From assembly GCF_000439375.1 (NCBI RefSeq), contig NZ_ATMI01000051.1, forward strand, positions 43,336-107,335: DNA of 64,000 nucleotides, read 5' to 3'. The translations under genes and the position numbers were made by a program. Positions 25,354 to 34,690 of this stretch are shown here, one piece after another (position 1 is the first letter of the stretch; each line of letters opens with the position of its first letter). The DNA comes from Tatumella saanichensis (GTDB lineage Bacteria > Pseudomonadota > Gammaproteobacteria > Enterobacterales > Enterobacteriaceae). Below the pieces are notes generated by a model. It ran no database searches. It saw only the letters and a program-made list of their open reading frames with translations, and was not told the origin of the DNA.

Positions 25354-25692
25354 TTACTTGCTCAGTGCCGGTTTATTATTGATATTGGTCAGAATACCAT
25401 TGTTATCAAAGGTCAGTGTCAAGGTCTGCTGTGTTACTTTCTCGTGACCCGGTTCTTGACGGAACACGTAATACCAGACGTTACTACCAAAAGGGTCGGT
25501 CATCATTGGCGTGCCGAGGGTATAAGCGACCTGCTGCTGGTTCATGCCGGTATGCAGCTTGCTGACATCGCTTGCCACCAGATAGTTACCCTGATTGATA
25601 TCCGGACGGTAAACGACTCGTTCAAGTGTTGAGCAACCCGCGGTGGTCATCAACATTACTACTGCAGCAGCAGCCAGTATTTTACTGCGCAT
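25354..25692 (-). CDS. bamE: Outer membrane assembly lipoprotein BamE
   Basis: 112 aa from ATG 25692, with AAGGA upstream; a 7-codon upstream extension is rejected. Lipoprotein signal with lipobox TTAGC (mature Cys ~20), then [18 protein letters not shown] and the SmpA/OmlA fold ([21 protein letters not shown]). It stabilises the BamA-BamD interaction and binds phosphatidylglycerol. In Enterobacterales the family belongs to the sigma-E envelope-stress network. Confidence 0.97.
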   Translation of the reverse strand: MRSKILAAAAVVMLMTTAGCSTLERVVYRPDINQGNYLVASDVSKLHTGMNQQQVAYTLGTPMMTDPFGSNVWYYVFRQEPGHEKVTQQTLTLTFDNNGILTNINNKPALSK

Positions 25693-25876
25693 GTATAGAT
25701 TCCTTTTTCGCACACATATGCCTGTGAAGGCGGTTGTTTGCCATCAACGATGATTTCTGCCTGTAATAGGTTTGGCTCGTCCGGCGCTATAAGATACCGA
25801 TAATAATAGACCTTTCGCCGGATGGAAACCTTTGCAGGGCATGCATATGACTCCCGGCTGAAAAAAAAGTGCCGTA

Positions 25877-27538
25877 TCAGGCTGCTAAAAGTTCTTTTGC
25901 ATTAGCCAAAGTGTTGCGGGTGACTTCACTTCCGCCCAGTAAACGCGCCAGTTCATGCAGACGAGCAGACTTGTCCAACAGGCGCATCTGGGTTTCTGTC
26001 ATTGAGCCATCGGTCATTTTACTGATAAAGAAGTGGCTATGTCCGCAGCCAGCCACCTGTGGCAGGTGAGTGACGCACATCACCTGGGTGGATCCCCCTA
26101 ACTGGCGCAGCATTTTACCGACAATAGCGGCGGTTGGACCGCTGATCCCCACATCGACTTCATCGAAAATCATCGCCGGGGTTTCCATTTTCCGCGCGGT
26201 GATCACCTGGATGGCAAGGGCAATACGCGATAGTTCACCGCCGGAGGCGACACGAGCCAGTGGTTGCAACGGCTGACCGGGGTTGGTGCTGACCCGAAAC
26301 TCTATCTGATCAGCGCCCTGCGGGGTGAGGCGATCCTCACGGAAGGTGACATCAATGGTGAACTGTCCGTGCTCCATAGATAACTGATGGATGGAACCAG
26401 TGATTTTTTCTGATAATTCTGTCGCGAAATGGGTGCGCTGTTGATGCAACTGCTGTGCTGTTTTTAGCGCCGCTTGATGGTAATGGCTCACCTGCTGACT
26501 GAGCGCTTCCAGTTCCTCATCGTGATTTTCCAGTTGCTGAAACTCTTCCAGTAACTGCTGATGCAGGTCTGGCAGGGTTTCTGGGGCAACATGGTGTTTA
26601 CGGGCCAAAGAAATTTGCCGTGAAATGCGCTGTTCCAGTTCCTGTAAACGATTAGGATCCAAGTCAATTTTCTCACAGTAGTGACGCAGTTCATCGGCCG
26701 CTTCGCTGACTTGGATCGCCGCATCGTCAAGCATGGTCAATACCGGTGTCAGACTATCGTCCATGGCGATCAGTTCACTGACGGTTTGACGGGCGCTGTA
26801 CAGTAGTGATTGTAAGGTAGTGTCTTCGCCATCGGACAGCATCTGAGATGCCTGCTGGCTGACGGTGAGGCGTTGCCCACTGCTGGCCAACTGCTTGTAT
26901 TCGTTATCTGCCCCTTCATACTCACCGGCCTGAGGTGCAAAGCTGTTCAGCTCTTTTAACTGGTATTGCAGTAGCTCACGGCGAGCTTCACGCTCCTGTG
27001 TTTGTTGTTGCAGGGTCGCTAAGGCACGGCAAGCCTGATGCCATTGTTGATAATGGCGGTGCATTGTCGCAGTGAGTTCGCTCGGGTCAGCATAGGCATC
27101 GAGTAGGTAACGCTGATGTTCAGGCTTCAGCAGCAGTTGATGGGCATGCTGCCCGTGAATTTGGATCAGCAACTGACCCAACTCACGCAGTTGTGACAGT
27201 GGAACTGAGGTGCCATTGATAAAGCCACGTGAACGACCGTCTGCGTTAATCACGCGGCGCAGTAGGCACTCTTCGTTATCATCAAGGTGGTTTTCCGTCA
27301 GCCACTGGCGGGCGGAAGGGGAGCCATTCAGGCGAAAGCGGGCACAGATATCCGCTCTGGCCGCCCCGGGACGGACCATATCGGCGTCTGCCCGGGTACC
27401 CAAGCACAAGCTGAGGGCATCGATCGCAATGGATTTCCCAGCTCCGGTTTCTCCGGTGATGGCGGTCATTCCCTGTTGAAAATCGATGTCCAGTTCACGA
27501 ACAATTGCAAAGTTGCTGATGGTCAGTTGTGCCAGCAT
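25877..27538 (-). CDS. recN: DNA repair ATPase RecN
   Basis: 553 aa, the usual length. SMC-like: Walker A GETGAGKS at 29-36, a long coiled coil (~150-370) and a C-terminal head with ABC signature [13 protein letters not shown] and Walker [13 protein letters not shown]. It acts early in double-strand break repair, holding ends or sister chromosomes together with RecA. Start taken as ATG 27538 ([19 protein letters not shown]). A LexA box lies ~27-42 bases upstream, marking it as an SOS gene. Confidence 0.98.
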   Translation of the reverse strand: MLAQLTISNFAIVRELDIDFQQGMTAITGETGAGKSIAIDALSLCLGTRADADMVRPGAARADICARFRLNGSPSARQWLTENHLDDNEECLLRRVINADGRSRGFINGTSVPLSQLRELGQLLIQIHGQHAHQLLLKPEHQRYLLDAYADPSELTATMHRHYQQWHQACRALATLQQQTQEREARRELLQYQLKELNSFAPQAGEYEGADNEYKQLASSGQRLTVSQQASQMLSDGEDTTLQSLLYSARQTVSELIAMDDSLTPVLTMLDDAAIQVSEAADELRHYCEKIDLDPNRLQELEQRISRQISLARKHHVAPETLPDLHQQLLEEFQQLENHDEELEALSQQVSHYHQAALKTAQQLHQQRTHFATELSEKITGSIHQLSMEHGQFTIDVTFREDRLTPQGADQIEFRVSTNPGQPLQPLARVASGGELSRIALAIQVITARKMETPAMIFDEVDVGISGPTAAIVGKMLRQLGGSTQVMCVTHLPQVAGCGHSHFFISKMTDGSMTETQMRLLDKSARLHELARLLGGSEVTRNTLANAKELLAA

Positions 27539-27564
27539 AGTATCACCTGTATAGAAAAACATGA

Positions 27565-27580
27565 CTGTTTTTTTATACAG
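27565..27580 (-). promoter_or_regulatory. LexA box of recN
   Basis: CTGT-N8-ACAG at 27565-27580, embedded on the minus strand in TACTGTATAAAAAAACAGT; it closely matches the LexA consensus and overlaps the expected promoter. Confidence 0.9.
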
Positions 27581-27623
27581 TATAAGCCGCTTTTTTTTAC
27601 AGTAAAGAGTGGCGGCCCATTTT

Positions 27624-28502
27624 TTAAAACAATTTTTTCGACCAGCCCAGCTTCGTACTTAATGTATTGAAGTAGTTGTAATTCTTCGGATGGATCAAAT
27701 CCAGATGCTGCGGACTACGCTTCACTAAGACTTCATCCCCTTCGCGGATCGGCAGTGCAATCTGGCTGTCACAACTGACTTCTAGGTCACTGCGGAGTGA
27801 AGAAAAACGCAGATGGATCTCACTGTTGCTGTTGATCACCAATGGCCGTGCCGACAAGGTATGCGGGAACATTGGCACCAGACTGATCGCTTCCAGCCCA
27901 GGGGTAAGGATTGGGCCACCGGCAGACAGCGAATAGGCGGTGGAACCGGTTGGCGTGGCAATGATCAGTCCGTCGGAACGCTGGGAGAAGGCGAAATTAT
28001 TGTCGATATAGACTTCAAATTCGATCATATGGGCGACTTTACCGGGGTGCAGCACCACTTCGTTGATCGCCGTGGCACTGCGGGTGCTATGCTGAGGGCG
28101 CTTGACGTGCGCTTCCAGCAAAAAGCGTTGTTCGGTAAAGAAGTGGCCTTGCAGGACCTCCGCTAGTTGTTGACGGGCATTTTCTGGGTCTAAATCCGTC
28201 AGAAAACCGAGATTACCGCGGTTGACGCCAATCACTTTAATATCATAGCGTGCCAGTACTCGGGCAGCGCCGAGCATATTGCCATCTCCGCCAATCACAA
28301 CCGCCAGATCTGCCTGTTCCCCTATCTCGGCCAATGAGCCGGTCTTTACCTGCGTCAGGTTAAGATCTTCTGCAATCTGCTGTTCGACGATCACCTGATA
28401 GCCTTCACTCAGTAGCCAGTGGCAGAGCATTTCGTGTGTCGCTAGTGCATGGCTATGACGCGGATGGCCGACAATGCCAATACATTTAAATAATTTATTC
28501 AT
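27624..28502 (-). CDS. nadK: NAD kinase
   Basis: 292 aa (E. coli 292). Phosphorylates NAD+ to NADP+. GGDGN motif at 71-75 (ATP/NAD site), conserved [16 protein letters not shown], the [22 protein letters not shown] core and [23 protein letters not shown]. Divergent from grpE, with the heat-shock promoter in the 119-bp gap. Confidence 0.98.
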   Translation of the reverse strand: MNKLFKCIGIVGHPRHSHALATHEMLCHWLLSEGYQVIVEQQIAEDLNLTQVKTGSLAEIGEQADLAVVIGGDGNMLGAARVLARYDIKVIGVNRGNLGFLTDLDPENARQQLAEVLQGHFFTEQRFLLEAHVKRPQHSTRSATAINEVVLHPGKVAHMIEFEVYIDNNFAFSQRSDGLIIATPTGSTAYSLSAGGPILTPGLEAISLVPMFPHTLSARPLVINSNSEIHLRFSSLRSDLEVSCDSQIALPIREGDEVLVKRSPQHLDLIHPKNYNYFNTLSTKLGWSKKLF

Positions 28503-28550
28503 TTGCAGGTAAGTCCTTAGGGCAAATCCGTTGTCTAAATAACACCGTCC

Positions 28551-28580
28551 CTTGAATCCCGAATTTTGATCCCCATAATA
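28551..28580 (+). promoter_or_regulatory. Sigma-32 heat-shock promoter of grpE
   Basis: -35 CTTGAA (28551-28556), 14-base spacer, -10 CCCCATAATA (28571-28580): a near-consensus sigma-32 promoter 41 bases before the grpE start. Confidence 0.9.
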
Positions 28581-28621
28581 AGCCTGTCGGCGATATCAAT
28601 ATGGAAAACGCGGAGATTTTC

Positions 28622-29206
28622 ATGAGCAGTAAAGAACAGAATACCCCTAACGAGCAATTTTCAGAAGAGCAGGCCGCAGAACAACAGGCTACCACTGAAC
28701 AGGCAGAGACCCACGGTGAAGCAGATGGCCGTGATCAGCGTATCGCAGAGCTGGAAGCTGAAGTGGCCCAACTGAGTGGCGGCGTCCGTGAAGCACAGGT
28801 GCGTGCTCAAGCGGAAATCGAGAACATCCGTCGCCGTACCGAGCTGGATATCGAGAAAGCCCACAAGTTTGCGTTGGAAAAGTTCTCTAACGAATTGTTG
28901 CCGGTTATCGATAACCTGGAACGTGCGTTACAGGTAGCTGATAAGAGCAACCCAGAGCTGGCCTCAATGATTGAAGGGATCGAGCTGACCCTGAAATCAT
29001 TATTAGGTGCTGTCCGTAAGTTTGGTGTGGAAGTGGTGGGTGAAACCCATGTACCTTTTAACCCTGAACTGCACCAGGCGATGTCGATGATGGAATCAGA
29101 CGACGTTGCTCCTAACCATGTACTGATGGTGATGCAAAACGGTTATACCCTGAACGGCCGCCTGCTGCGTCCGGCGATGGTGGCCGTGTCTAAAGCAAAA
29201 GCCTAA
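28622..29206 (+). CDS. grpE: Nucleotide exchange factor GrpE
   Basis: 194 aa from ATG 28622 (SSKEQNTPN); an upstream ATG at 28601 lacks family support. Acidic disordered N-terminus, long dimerisation helix ([12 protein letters not shown] ... [21 protein letters not shown]), and C-terminal beta domain ([22 protein letters not shown]). Releases ADP from DnaK in the DnaK-DnaJ cycle and acts as a thermosensor. The sigma-32 promoter upstream agrees with heat-shock control. Confidence 0.98.
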   Translation: MSSKEQNTPNEQFSEEQAAEQQATTEQAETHGEADGRDQRIAELEAEVAQLSGGVREAQVRAQAEIENIRRRTELDIEKAHKFALEKFSNELLPVIDNLERALQVADKSNPELASMIEGIELTLKSLLGAVRKFGVEVVGETHVPFNPELHQAMSMMESDDVAPNHVLMVMQNGYTLNGRLLRPAMVAVSKAKA

Positions 29207-29291
29207 TGGTTTAGCGCAGAGTATTCTTGATGGGCGTTCTGCGCTGAAAGCGACAACGGTGGGCAACGCCTGCCGTTGTCGTCGGCCTTTG

Positions 29292-29963
29292 TCAGCGCTC
29301 TGGCATCCAGTTAATCGGTGTCTGGCCAGCCGCTTCCAGTAAACGGTTAGTCTCTGCGAAATGGCCGCAGCCAAAAAAACCGCGGTGCGCTGAAAGCGGT
29401 GACGGATGTGGCGCCTGTAAAACATGATGTTTTTGGCGATCGATAATTTTCCCTTTCTTCTGCGCGTGCGCGCCCCACAACAAAAATACGATCCCTTCAC
29501 GGTGCTGATTGATTTGCTCAATCACTTTATCGGTAAACTGCTCCCAACCCAGTTTGGCGTGAGAATGGGCCTTTCCGGCCTCCACAGTGAGTACCGTGTT
29601 CAGCAGTAGTATCCCTTGACTGGCCCAGCTTGCCAGATAGCCATGGTCTGGCCGTTCAAAGCCAGGGAACTCTTTCTCCAGCTCTTTGTACATATTCAGC
29701 AGGGAAGGGGGGATCGCCACACCCGGCAGTACCGAGAATGCCAGCCCGTGGGCTTGACCGGCACCGTGATACGGGTCCTGTCCAAGGATCACCACCCGAA
29801 CCTGATGCAGTTCTGTCAGCCGAAAGGCGTTAAACACCTCTTTCTGTGGCGGGTAGACAGTAATCCCTTCAGCTCTTCTCTGCGCCACAGTGTGTAGGGT
29901 ATCGGTAAAGTAGGGCTGTTGTTTCTCTTCTGCCAGCACATCATGCCATGTGACTGTCGTCAT
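29292..29963 (-). CDS. ung: Uracil-DNA glycosylase, family 1
   Basis: 223 aa. Removes uracil from DNA. Motif GQDPYHG (D63 activates water), [27 protein letters not shown] and the leucine-loop [14 protein letters not shown] with catalytic His ~186. In E. coli ung and grcA are neighbours, as here. It converges on grpE, which is not the E. coli arrangement. Confidence 0.98.
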   Translation of the reverse strand: MTTVTWHDVLAEEKQQPYFTDTLHTVAQRRAEGITVYPPQKEVFNAFRLTELHQVRVVILGQDPYHGAGQAHGLAFSVLPGVAIPPSLLNMYKELEKEFPGFERPDHGYLASWASQGILLLNTVLTVEAGKAHSHAKLGWEQFTDKVIEQINQHREGIVFLLWGAHAQKKGKIIDRQKHHVLQAPHPSPLSAHRGFFGCGHFAETNRLLEAAGQTPINWMPER

Positions 29964-30117
29964 TGTTCTCTCCCGGGGGGTGGTCGGTCAGCGTAGTGTG
30001 AGTCTTTCGCCTGCAAAGCTCATCAAATAAATTTTAAATATTACAAACATAATTTAGTGTTTAAAGCTAATTATATCATCAGGTTAGAATTTTGGACGTT
30101 ATCGCCGTAAGGATTTG

Positions 30118-30131
30118 TTGATAAAGGTCAA
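30118..30131 (+). promoter_or_regulatory. FNR-like site upstream of grcA
   Basis: TTGAT-AAAG-GTCAA, one base from the TTGAT-N4-ATCAA consensus. Its centre is ~43 bases before the start point implied by the -10-like TACAAT at 30156-30161, close to a class II activator position. E. coli grcA is FNR-activated. Confidence 0.65.
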
Positions 30132-30219
30132 AGACTGAACAGTGGTTGATGGTTATACAATACCCTCAGCGTTATCCCAGTCGTGACTTTGGTTGACCAA
30201 AACTGCCGGGGAGGCAACT

Positions 30220-30603
30220 ATGATTAATGGAATTCAAATTACCCAATCACCGAATGCTGCACTTGTAAATTCGTTCTGGCTACTGGATGAAGAGAAAGCC
30301 CAAGCCCGCTGCCTGTGTGCCAAAAGCGTTTATCAGGCAGATCAGGTTGTGGATTTACAGGAGTTGGGGGAGATTGAATATCGTGAAGTTCCGCTGGATG
30401 TGACACCGCAAGTGCGGGTTGAAGGCGGCCAGCATCTGAACGTCAATGTTCTGCGCCGTGAGACACTGGAAGATGCGGTGAAACACCCTGAAAAGTATCC
30501 GCAGCTGACGATCCGTGTTTCCGGGTATGCGGTGCGCTTCAATTCTCTGACACCGGAACAGCAGCGTGATGTGATCACCCGTACCTTTACAGAAAGCCTG
30601 TAA
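30220..30603 (+). CDS. grcA: Autonomous glycyl radical cofactor GrcA (YfiD)
   Basis: 127 aa from ATG 30220 with GGGGAGG upstream. Its C-terminal ~60 residues are nearly identical to the pyruvate formate-lyase glycyl radical domain, with [12 protein letters not shown] carrying the radical Gly (~102). It replaces a damaged PflB C-terminus after oxygen exposure, restoring anaerobic pyruvate cleavage. Acid and anaerobic induction is known in E. coli; the FNR-like site upstream agrees. Confidence 0.97.
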   Translation: MINGIQITQSPNAALVNSFWLLDEEKAQARCLCAKSVYQADQVVDLQELGEIEYREVPLDVTPQVRVEGGQHLNVNVLRRETLEDAVKHPEKYPQLTIRVSGYAVRFNSLTPEQQRDVITRTFTESL

Positions 30604-30712
30604 GGGGGCGCAGGTACTGGGAGAAATTCAATCAGTTAGAGTGAGAAGCAGGTGTTTATTCACTGATATGACCGCGCAGTGGCCCTACTGCCTAAAACCC
30701 AGGCTGTTACCT

Positions 30713-30743
30713 AAAAAAATCGCCCGTGATGGGCGATTTTTTT
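30713..30743. terminator. Bidirectional terminator between grcA and srmB
   Basis: Perfect 13-bp stem AAAAAAATCGCCC/GGGCGATTTTTTT with GTGAT loop between converging genes. Confidence 0.93.
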
Positions 30744-30768
30744 GTAGGTATGGTGTTTTTGAGAACAG

Positions 30769-32097
30769 TTATTGATCGTTCTGTTCGCTAGTCTGCGTGC
30801 TAGCAGGTTTACGACGCTTACCGACATTTTTGGTGTCGCGATGGCGCACTTTTACTCTTGGCTTTTTCTCTTCCGCTTTTTTCTTCTCTTTACGTTTTTC
30901 TAACTGACGCTTAGAGGCTTTTTTCGGGCCGGTGGCAGAAGGTGCACGTGTAGTCGGTCGTAATCCTTCGATAGTTCGGGCTTTTAATGGTTCGTTCAGG
31001 TAGCGGCCAATTTTCAACAGCAGTTCGTTATCATGGGCTTCGACCAGCGATAGCGCAGTTCCTTTGCGTCCGGCACGACCAGTGCGGCCGATACGGTGCA
31101 GATAGGTGTCAGCCGTTCTTGGCAGGTCAAAGTTGATCACGTGGGAGATATCGTCAATATCGATACCTCGGGCAGCCACGTCGGTCGCGACTAGGACGTT
31201 TACTACGCCTTCGTTTAAGCGTTTGATGGCCTCGGTACGTTTGGCCTGTACCATTTCACCTTCTAGGTGGCTGCAGCGGATCCCTGCTTGGCGTAACCAT
31301 TCTGCCACTTCATGTAGACGTTCACGTTTGCGAACAAAAACGATAGAACGGGTGGCCTCAGGTTGTTGTAGCAGATGGATCAGCAGCTTGGTTTTGTGCT
31401 CAAGGTTATCGGCGCGGTAATACCATTGCTGGATCTTTTTGCGTTCACGACGGCTTGGTTCCGAGCCAATCACTACTGGCTCGTTAAGAATACGTTCGGC
31501 GAACTCCTCAATATGTTCCCCTTCCAGGGTCGCAGAGAACAACAGGGTCTGTTTCCGCCAGCGTGTTTCCGCAGCGATAGTCTCAATATCTTGAGCAAAC
31601 CCCATGTCCAGCATGCGATCGGCTTCATCAAGGATCAGGGTTTCTACGGCGCGACAGTCAAAGTTTTCTTCTTTGATGTATTGCAGCAGGCGTCCCGTGG
31701 TGGCGACGACCACGTCCTGATTGGTGCTGAATACTTCCGCGTGGTTCATATATGCTACCCCACCGGTAATGGTCGAGATATCCAGACGGGTATATTTCGC
31801 CAGTTCCCGTGCTTGGTCAGCAACCTGCATCGCCAATTCACGGGTCGGTGTCAGGATCAGAATACGCGGTGGCCCCGATTTTTTGCGGGGGAAGTCGAGC
31901 AGATGCTGTAAGGCGGGCAATAAGAATGCGGCCGTTTTTCCGGTACCTGTTGGTGCTGAACCCAGGACATCACGTCCTTCCAGAGCCGGGGGGATCGCCT
32001 CAGCCTGTACTGCTGTCGGACGTGAATAGTGCTTATCCTGCAAGGCATTCAGCAGGGTTTCATCAAGTTCTAGATCGGAAAAAGTGGTTACAGTCAT
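30769..32097 (-). CDS. srmB: ATP-dependent RNA helicase SrmB (DEAD-box)
   Basis: 442 aa (E. coli 444). DEAD-box motifs in order: Q motif (~28), APTGTGKT (~48-55), PTRELA, DEAD (~155-158), SAT, ARGID and HRIGRTGRAGRKG. A lysine-rich C-terminal tail (from ~385) binds RNA. Acts early in 50S assembly with L4 and L24. Transcribed divergently from trmN. Confidence 0.97.
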   Translation of the reverse strand: MTVTTFSDLELDETLLNALQDKHYSRPTAVQAEAIPPALEGRDVLGSAPTGTGKTAAFLLPALQHLLDFPRKKSGPPRILILTPTRELAMQVADQARELAKYTRLDISTITGGVAYMNHAEVFSTNQDVVVATTGRLLQYIKEENFDCRAVETLILDEADRMLDMGFAQDIETIAAETRWRKQTLLFSATLEGEHIEEFAERILNEPVVIGSEPSRRERKKIQQWYYRADNLEHKTKLLIHLLQQPEATRSIVFVRKRERLHEVAEWLRQAGIRCSHLEGEMVQAKRTEAIKRLNEGVVNVLVATDVAARGIDIDDISHVINFDLPRTADTYLHRIGRTGRAGRKGTALSLVEAHDNELLLKIGRYLNEPLKARTIEGLRPTTRAPSATGPKKASKRQLEKRKEKKKAEEKKPRVKVRHRDTKNVGKRRKPASTQTSEQNDQ

Positions 32098-32293
32098 GGT
32101 CTACCTCTGTTTGGGGCGCCGATTATAGACACTTCGGACGGAATCTTCATCAATTGTCTGCGATTCAGTGTATAGGAAGTGTGCTTACAGAGGCGCGGGG
32201 CGGTTCTGTGCTGTTTTCCAGCGGCAATATTTTTTTCAGCCGGTTACACTGTGTGTAATGAGCCGTGGCACACAACGATGCAGGAGACAACGA

Positions 32294-33043
32294 ATGCCGG
32301 GTACACATGCATTAAGGAAAAACGGGTTTACCTTCCGGCAGTTTTTTGTCGCACACGATCAGTGTGGCATGAAAGTGAGTACCGACGGAATTATTTTAGG
32401 GGCGGCGGCACCTTTACCGACTCAAGGACCGGTGTTGGACATTGGCAGCGGCAGCGGCTTAATTGCTCTGATGCTAGCTCAGCGGCTACAGACTGCCGGA
32501 CAGGCTGTGACAGTGGAGGGCGTTGAGCTGGACGCTGCGGCGGTGAGACAGTCACGGCAGAATGTAGCGGAGTCTCCCTGGGCGGCGGCTATCCAGATCC
32601 ACCAAGGGGATATTCTACAATGGGACCCTGCGTTCAGCCGCCGCTATGGACTCATCGTCAGCAATCCCCCTTATTTTTCCCCTGGGGTAGCTTGTCGTAA
32701 CGATGCTCGTGCCACTGCCCGTTATACTGACAGCCTAACCCATGAGGCGCTTCTGGAAACGGCCCGTCAGCGGTTACTGCCGACAGGGCAGTTTTGTACT
32801 ATTCTGCCAGTAGAGGCAGGAGAGTCACTGGTCACTTTGGCGGAGCAACAAGGCTGGTTTTTACGCGGTTTAACCCTTATCAGCGAACTGCCGCAGCGTA
32901 AAGCGCACCGCTTAATAAGTGTCTTGTCGCGTCAGCCGGGGGCGGTTACTCACCAGCAACTGATGATCCGTGATGACGTTCAGCAGTACTCTGCTGCTTA
33001 TCGTCAGCTGACAGAGGCCTTTTATCTGCGTAAATCAGGTTAA
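32294..33043 (+). CDS. trmN: tRNA1(Val) (adenine-37-N6)-methyltransferase TrmN6
   Basis: 249 aa from ATG 32294, with CAGGAG 8 bases upstream; 42 upstream codons in the frame are non-homologous. SAM-binding VLDIGSGSGLIALML (~47-61) and the N6-adenine catalytic motif NPPY in IVSNPPYFSPG. Methylates A37 of tRNA-Val. Divergent from srmB. In E. coli nadB lies just beyond its 3' end; here it does not. Confidence 0.94.
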   Translation: MPGTHALRKNGFTFRQFFVAHDQCGMKVSTDGIILGAAAPLPTQGPVLDIGSGSGLIALMLAQRLQTAGQAVTVEGVELDAAAVRQSRQNVAESPWAAAIQIHQGDILQWDPAFSRRYGLIVSNPPYFSPGVACRNDARATARYTDSLTHEALLETARQRLLPTGQFCTILPVEAGESLVTLAEQQGWFLRGLTLISELPQRKAHRLISVLSRQPGAVTHQQLMIRDDVQQYSAAYRQLTEAFYLRKSG

Positions 33044-33367
33044 TCCCCCTGAATCTATCGACAGCCTCTATCCTTCGGGGAGAGTGTTTGGCATGAGGTC
33101 GTGGGTATAGAACTCATCTTTCTGTTCAGCCCAGCGTTGACGCCTCCAAATGCGCGGTGTTAAAGATGAAAAGTGGCGGGGGATAGGGTAACCTGCCGCC
33201 AGTGTTTTCGCTTTTGCGCGCAGTCTGAAGCAGACAGCGGCGCAAGTAGTGCAGGTTATCTGGCCGGAATGACCGGTGGAAGCTATGTTGACCGGTATTA
33301 CCGGAACGTAGCGTAAGAAAATTGAACTTTTTTTAACGTTCTAGCTCCAAGAGGTTGCTTGCTCATA
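33044..33367. other. Intergenic region between trmN and rpoE; nadB absent
   Basis: 324 bases where E. coli carries nadB (L-aspartate oxidase) on the opposite strand to rpoE. I find no NadB motif on either strand. The minus strand has a stop-free stretch of ~90 codons (about 33073-33340), but it lacks a start codon and any similarity I recognise. The right end holds the probable sigma-E promoter. Confidence 0.75.
33323..33350 (+). promoter_or_regulatory. Probable sigma-E autoregulatory promoter of rpoE
   Basis: GAACTT (33324-33329), 16-base spacer, TCCAA (33346-33350), followed by TTGCTTGCTC as I recall at E. coli rpoE P2. The -10 is one base off TCTAA, so moderate confidence. Confidence 0.55.
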
Positions 33368-33466
33368 ATGAATAAAGATGTGCTGGTGATTTATTGGGTA
33401 TGGAACAAATTTTGTGGGGATACGACCTCGGATGAGCGAGCAGTTAGCAGACCAGGTTCTTGTTGA
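33368..33466 (+). CDS. rseD: rpoE leader peptide, RseD-like
   Basis: A 32-codon ORF, ATG 33368 to TGA 33464-33466, beginning MNKDVLVIYWVW. It overlaps the first 35 bases of rpoE in another frame, through the conserved CCTCGGATGAGCGAG start region. E. coli has an equivalent overlapping leader ORF (rseD) that couples translation into rpoE and is a CsrA target. Too short for similarity alone; called on position and overlap. Confidence 0.55.
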   Translation: MNKDVLVIYWVWNKFCGDTTSDERAVSRPGSC

Positions 33467-34007
33467 GCGCGTCCAGAAAGGAGATCAGAAGTCATTCAAT
33501 TTACTGGTGCTTCGTTACCAGCATAAAGTGGCGGGTCTCGTGTCGCGTTATGTACCCCCGGGAGACGTACCGGATGTGGTACAGGAATCATTTATAAAAG
33601 CCTACCGCGCACTGGAATCGTTCCGCGGCGATAGCGCTTTCTATACCTGGCTATACCGGATTGCCGTCAACACCGCGAAGAACTATTTGGTGGCACAGGG
33701 ACGCCGGCCGCCCTCTACGGATGTTGACGCTTCAGAAGCAGAAAATTTCGAAAGTGCAGGGGTTTTAAAAGAAATTTCGAACCCTGAGAACTTAATGTTG
33801 TCAGAGGAATTGAAACAAATTGTCTTTCGTACAATAGAAACATTACCTGAGGACTTGCGGATGGCAATTACTCTTCGTGAAATTGACGGTCTGAGTTACG
33901 AAGAGATTGCCGGGATCATGGATTGTCCGGTGGGAACCGTGCGTTCCCGTATTTTCAGGGCCCGTGAGGCTATTGATAACAAAGTTCAACCGCTGATCCA
34001 ACGTTAA
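33432..34007 (+). CDS. rpoE: RNA polymerase sigma-E factor
   Basis: 191 aa, identical in length to E. coli. ECF sigma: region 2 (LVLRYQHKVAGLVSRYVP ... DVVQESFIKAYRALESFRG) and region 4 helix-turn-helix (LREIDGLSYEEIAGIMDCPVGTVRSRIFRARE). Directs transcription of envelope-repair genes. Start ATG 33432 inside the leader peptide ORF. First gene of rpoE-rseA-rseB-rseC. Confidence 0.99.
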   Translation: MSEQLADQVLVERVQKGDQKSFNLLVLRYQHKVAGLVSRYVPPGDVPDVVQESFIKAYRALESFRGDSAFYTWLYRIAVNTAKNYLVAQGRRPPSTDVDASEAENFESAGVLKEISNPENLMLSEELKQIVFRTIETLPEDLRMAITLREIDGLSYEEIAGIMDCPVGTVRSRIFRAREAIDNKVQPLIQR

Positions 34008-34036
34008 TGATAGCGGCTACTCGAAAGGTAAAAGGC

Positions 34037-34690
34037 ATGCAGAAAGAACAGCTTTCCGCGTTTATGGACGGTGAAGTCTTAGATAAGTCACTGCTGACAT
34101 CTCTGGCCGATGACACTGAATTGCAGCAGCGCTGGGAAAGTTATCACCTGATCCGTGACACGATCCGCGGTGATCTCCCTGCGCAGATGCACTTTGATAT
34201 CTCCGCTAAAGTGGCTGAAGCCATTGCAGAGGAACCGTTGCACAGCAATGTGTCGACCTTGATCCCTGAAGCACAGCCTGAGCCTTCACGCTGGAGCAAA
34301 ATGCCGTTTTTCGGCAAAAAGCGTGCTTGGGCATCACAGCTGGTCCAGGCCGGTGTGGCCGCTTGTGTCTCGCTGGTGGTGATCATGGGTGTTCAACATT
34401 ACGGCAGCAGCCAGCCTGGTCATGCCAGTGAAGGGTCCGACAGCCCGGCATTTAATACCTTGCCGATGATGGGCAAAGCGTCACCGGTAAGCTTGGGTGT
34501 GCCCTCCGATATCTTTGATGCTGGCTCGGCGTCGCGTCAGGTGCAGGAACAACAGCAACACGTTAATGCTATGCTCCAGGATTACGAACTGCAGCGTCGT
34601 CTGAATAACGATCAGTTCGAATCCGGCGTTCCTATGCAGGCGCAAGCTAGCGTACCGGGTAATCAGTCTCTGGGTATTCAGCAGCAGTAA
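34037..34690 (+). CDS. rseA: Anti-sigma-E factor RseA
   Basis: 217 aa from ATG 34037 with AAAGG upstream. Cytoplasmic sigma-E-binding domain (QKEQLSAFMDGEVLDKSLLTSL), one TM helix (~100-120, WASQLVQAGVAACVSLVVIM) and a periplasmic, Q-rich tail that binds RseB. DegS then RseP cleave it when unfolded porins appear, freeing sigma-E. Its TAA overlaps the rseB ATG. Confidence 0.97.
   Translation: MQKEQLSAFMDGEVLDKSLLTSLADDTELQQRWESYHLIRDTIRGDLPAQMHFDISAKVAEAIAEEPLHSNVSTLIPEAQPEPSRWSKMPFFGKKRAWASQLVQAGVAACVSLVVIMGVQHYGSSQPGHASEGSDSPAFNTLPMMGKASPVSLGVPSDIFDAGSASRQVQEQQQHVNAMLQDYELQRRLNNDQFESGVPMQAQASVPGNQSLGIQQQ

Noticed and set aside
27592..27607. Second LexA box upstream of recN (CTGTAAA... on the minus strand)
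   Set aside because: Only the left half-site is present; the ACAG half is missing.
33073..33340. Stop-free ~90-codon stretch on the minus strand where nadB would lie
   Set aside because: No start codon, no NadB motif (FAD-binding GSGAAG, succinate-dehydrogenase-like core) and no recognisable similarity; probably chance.
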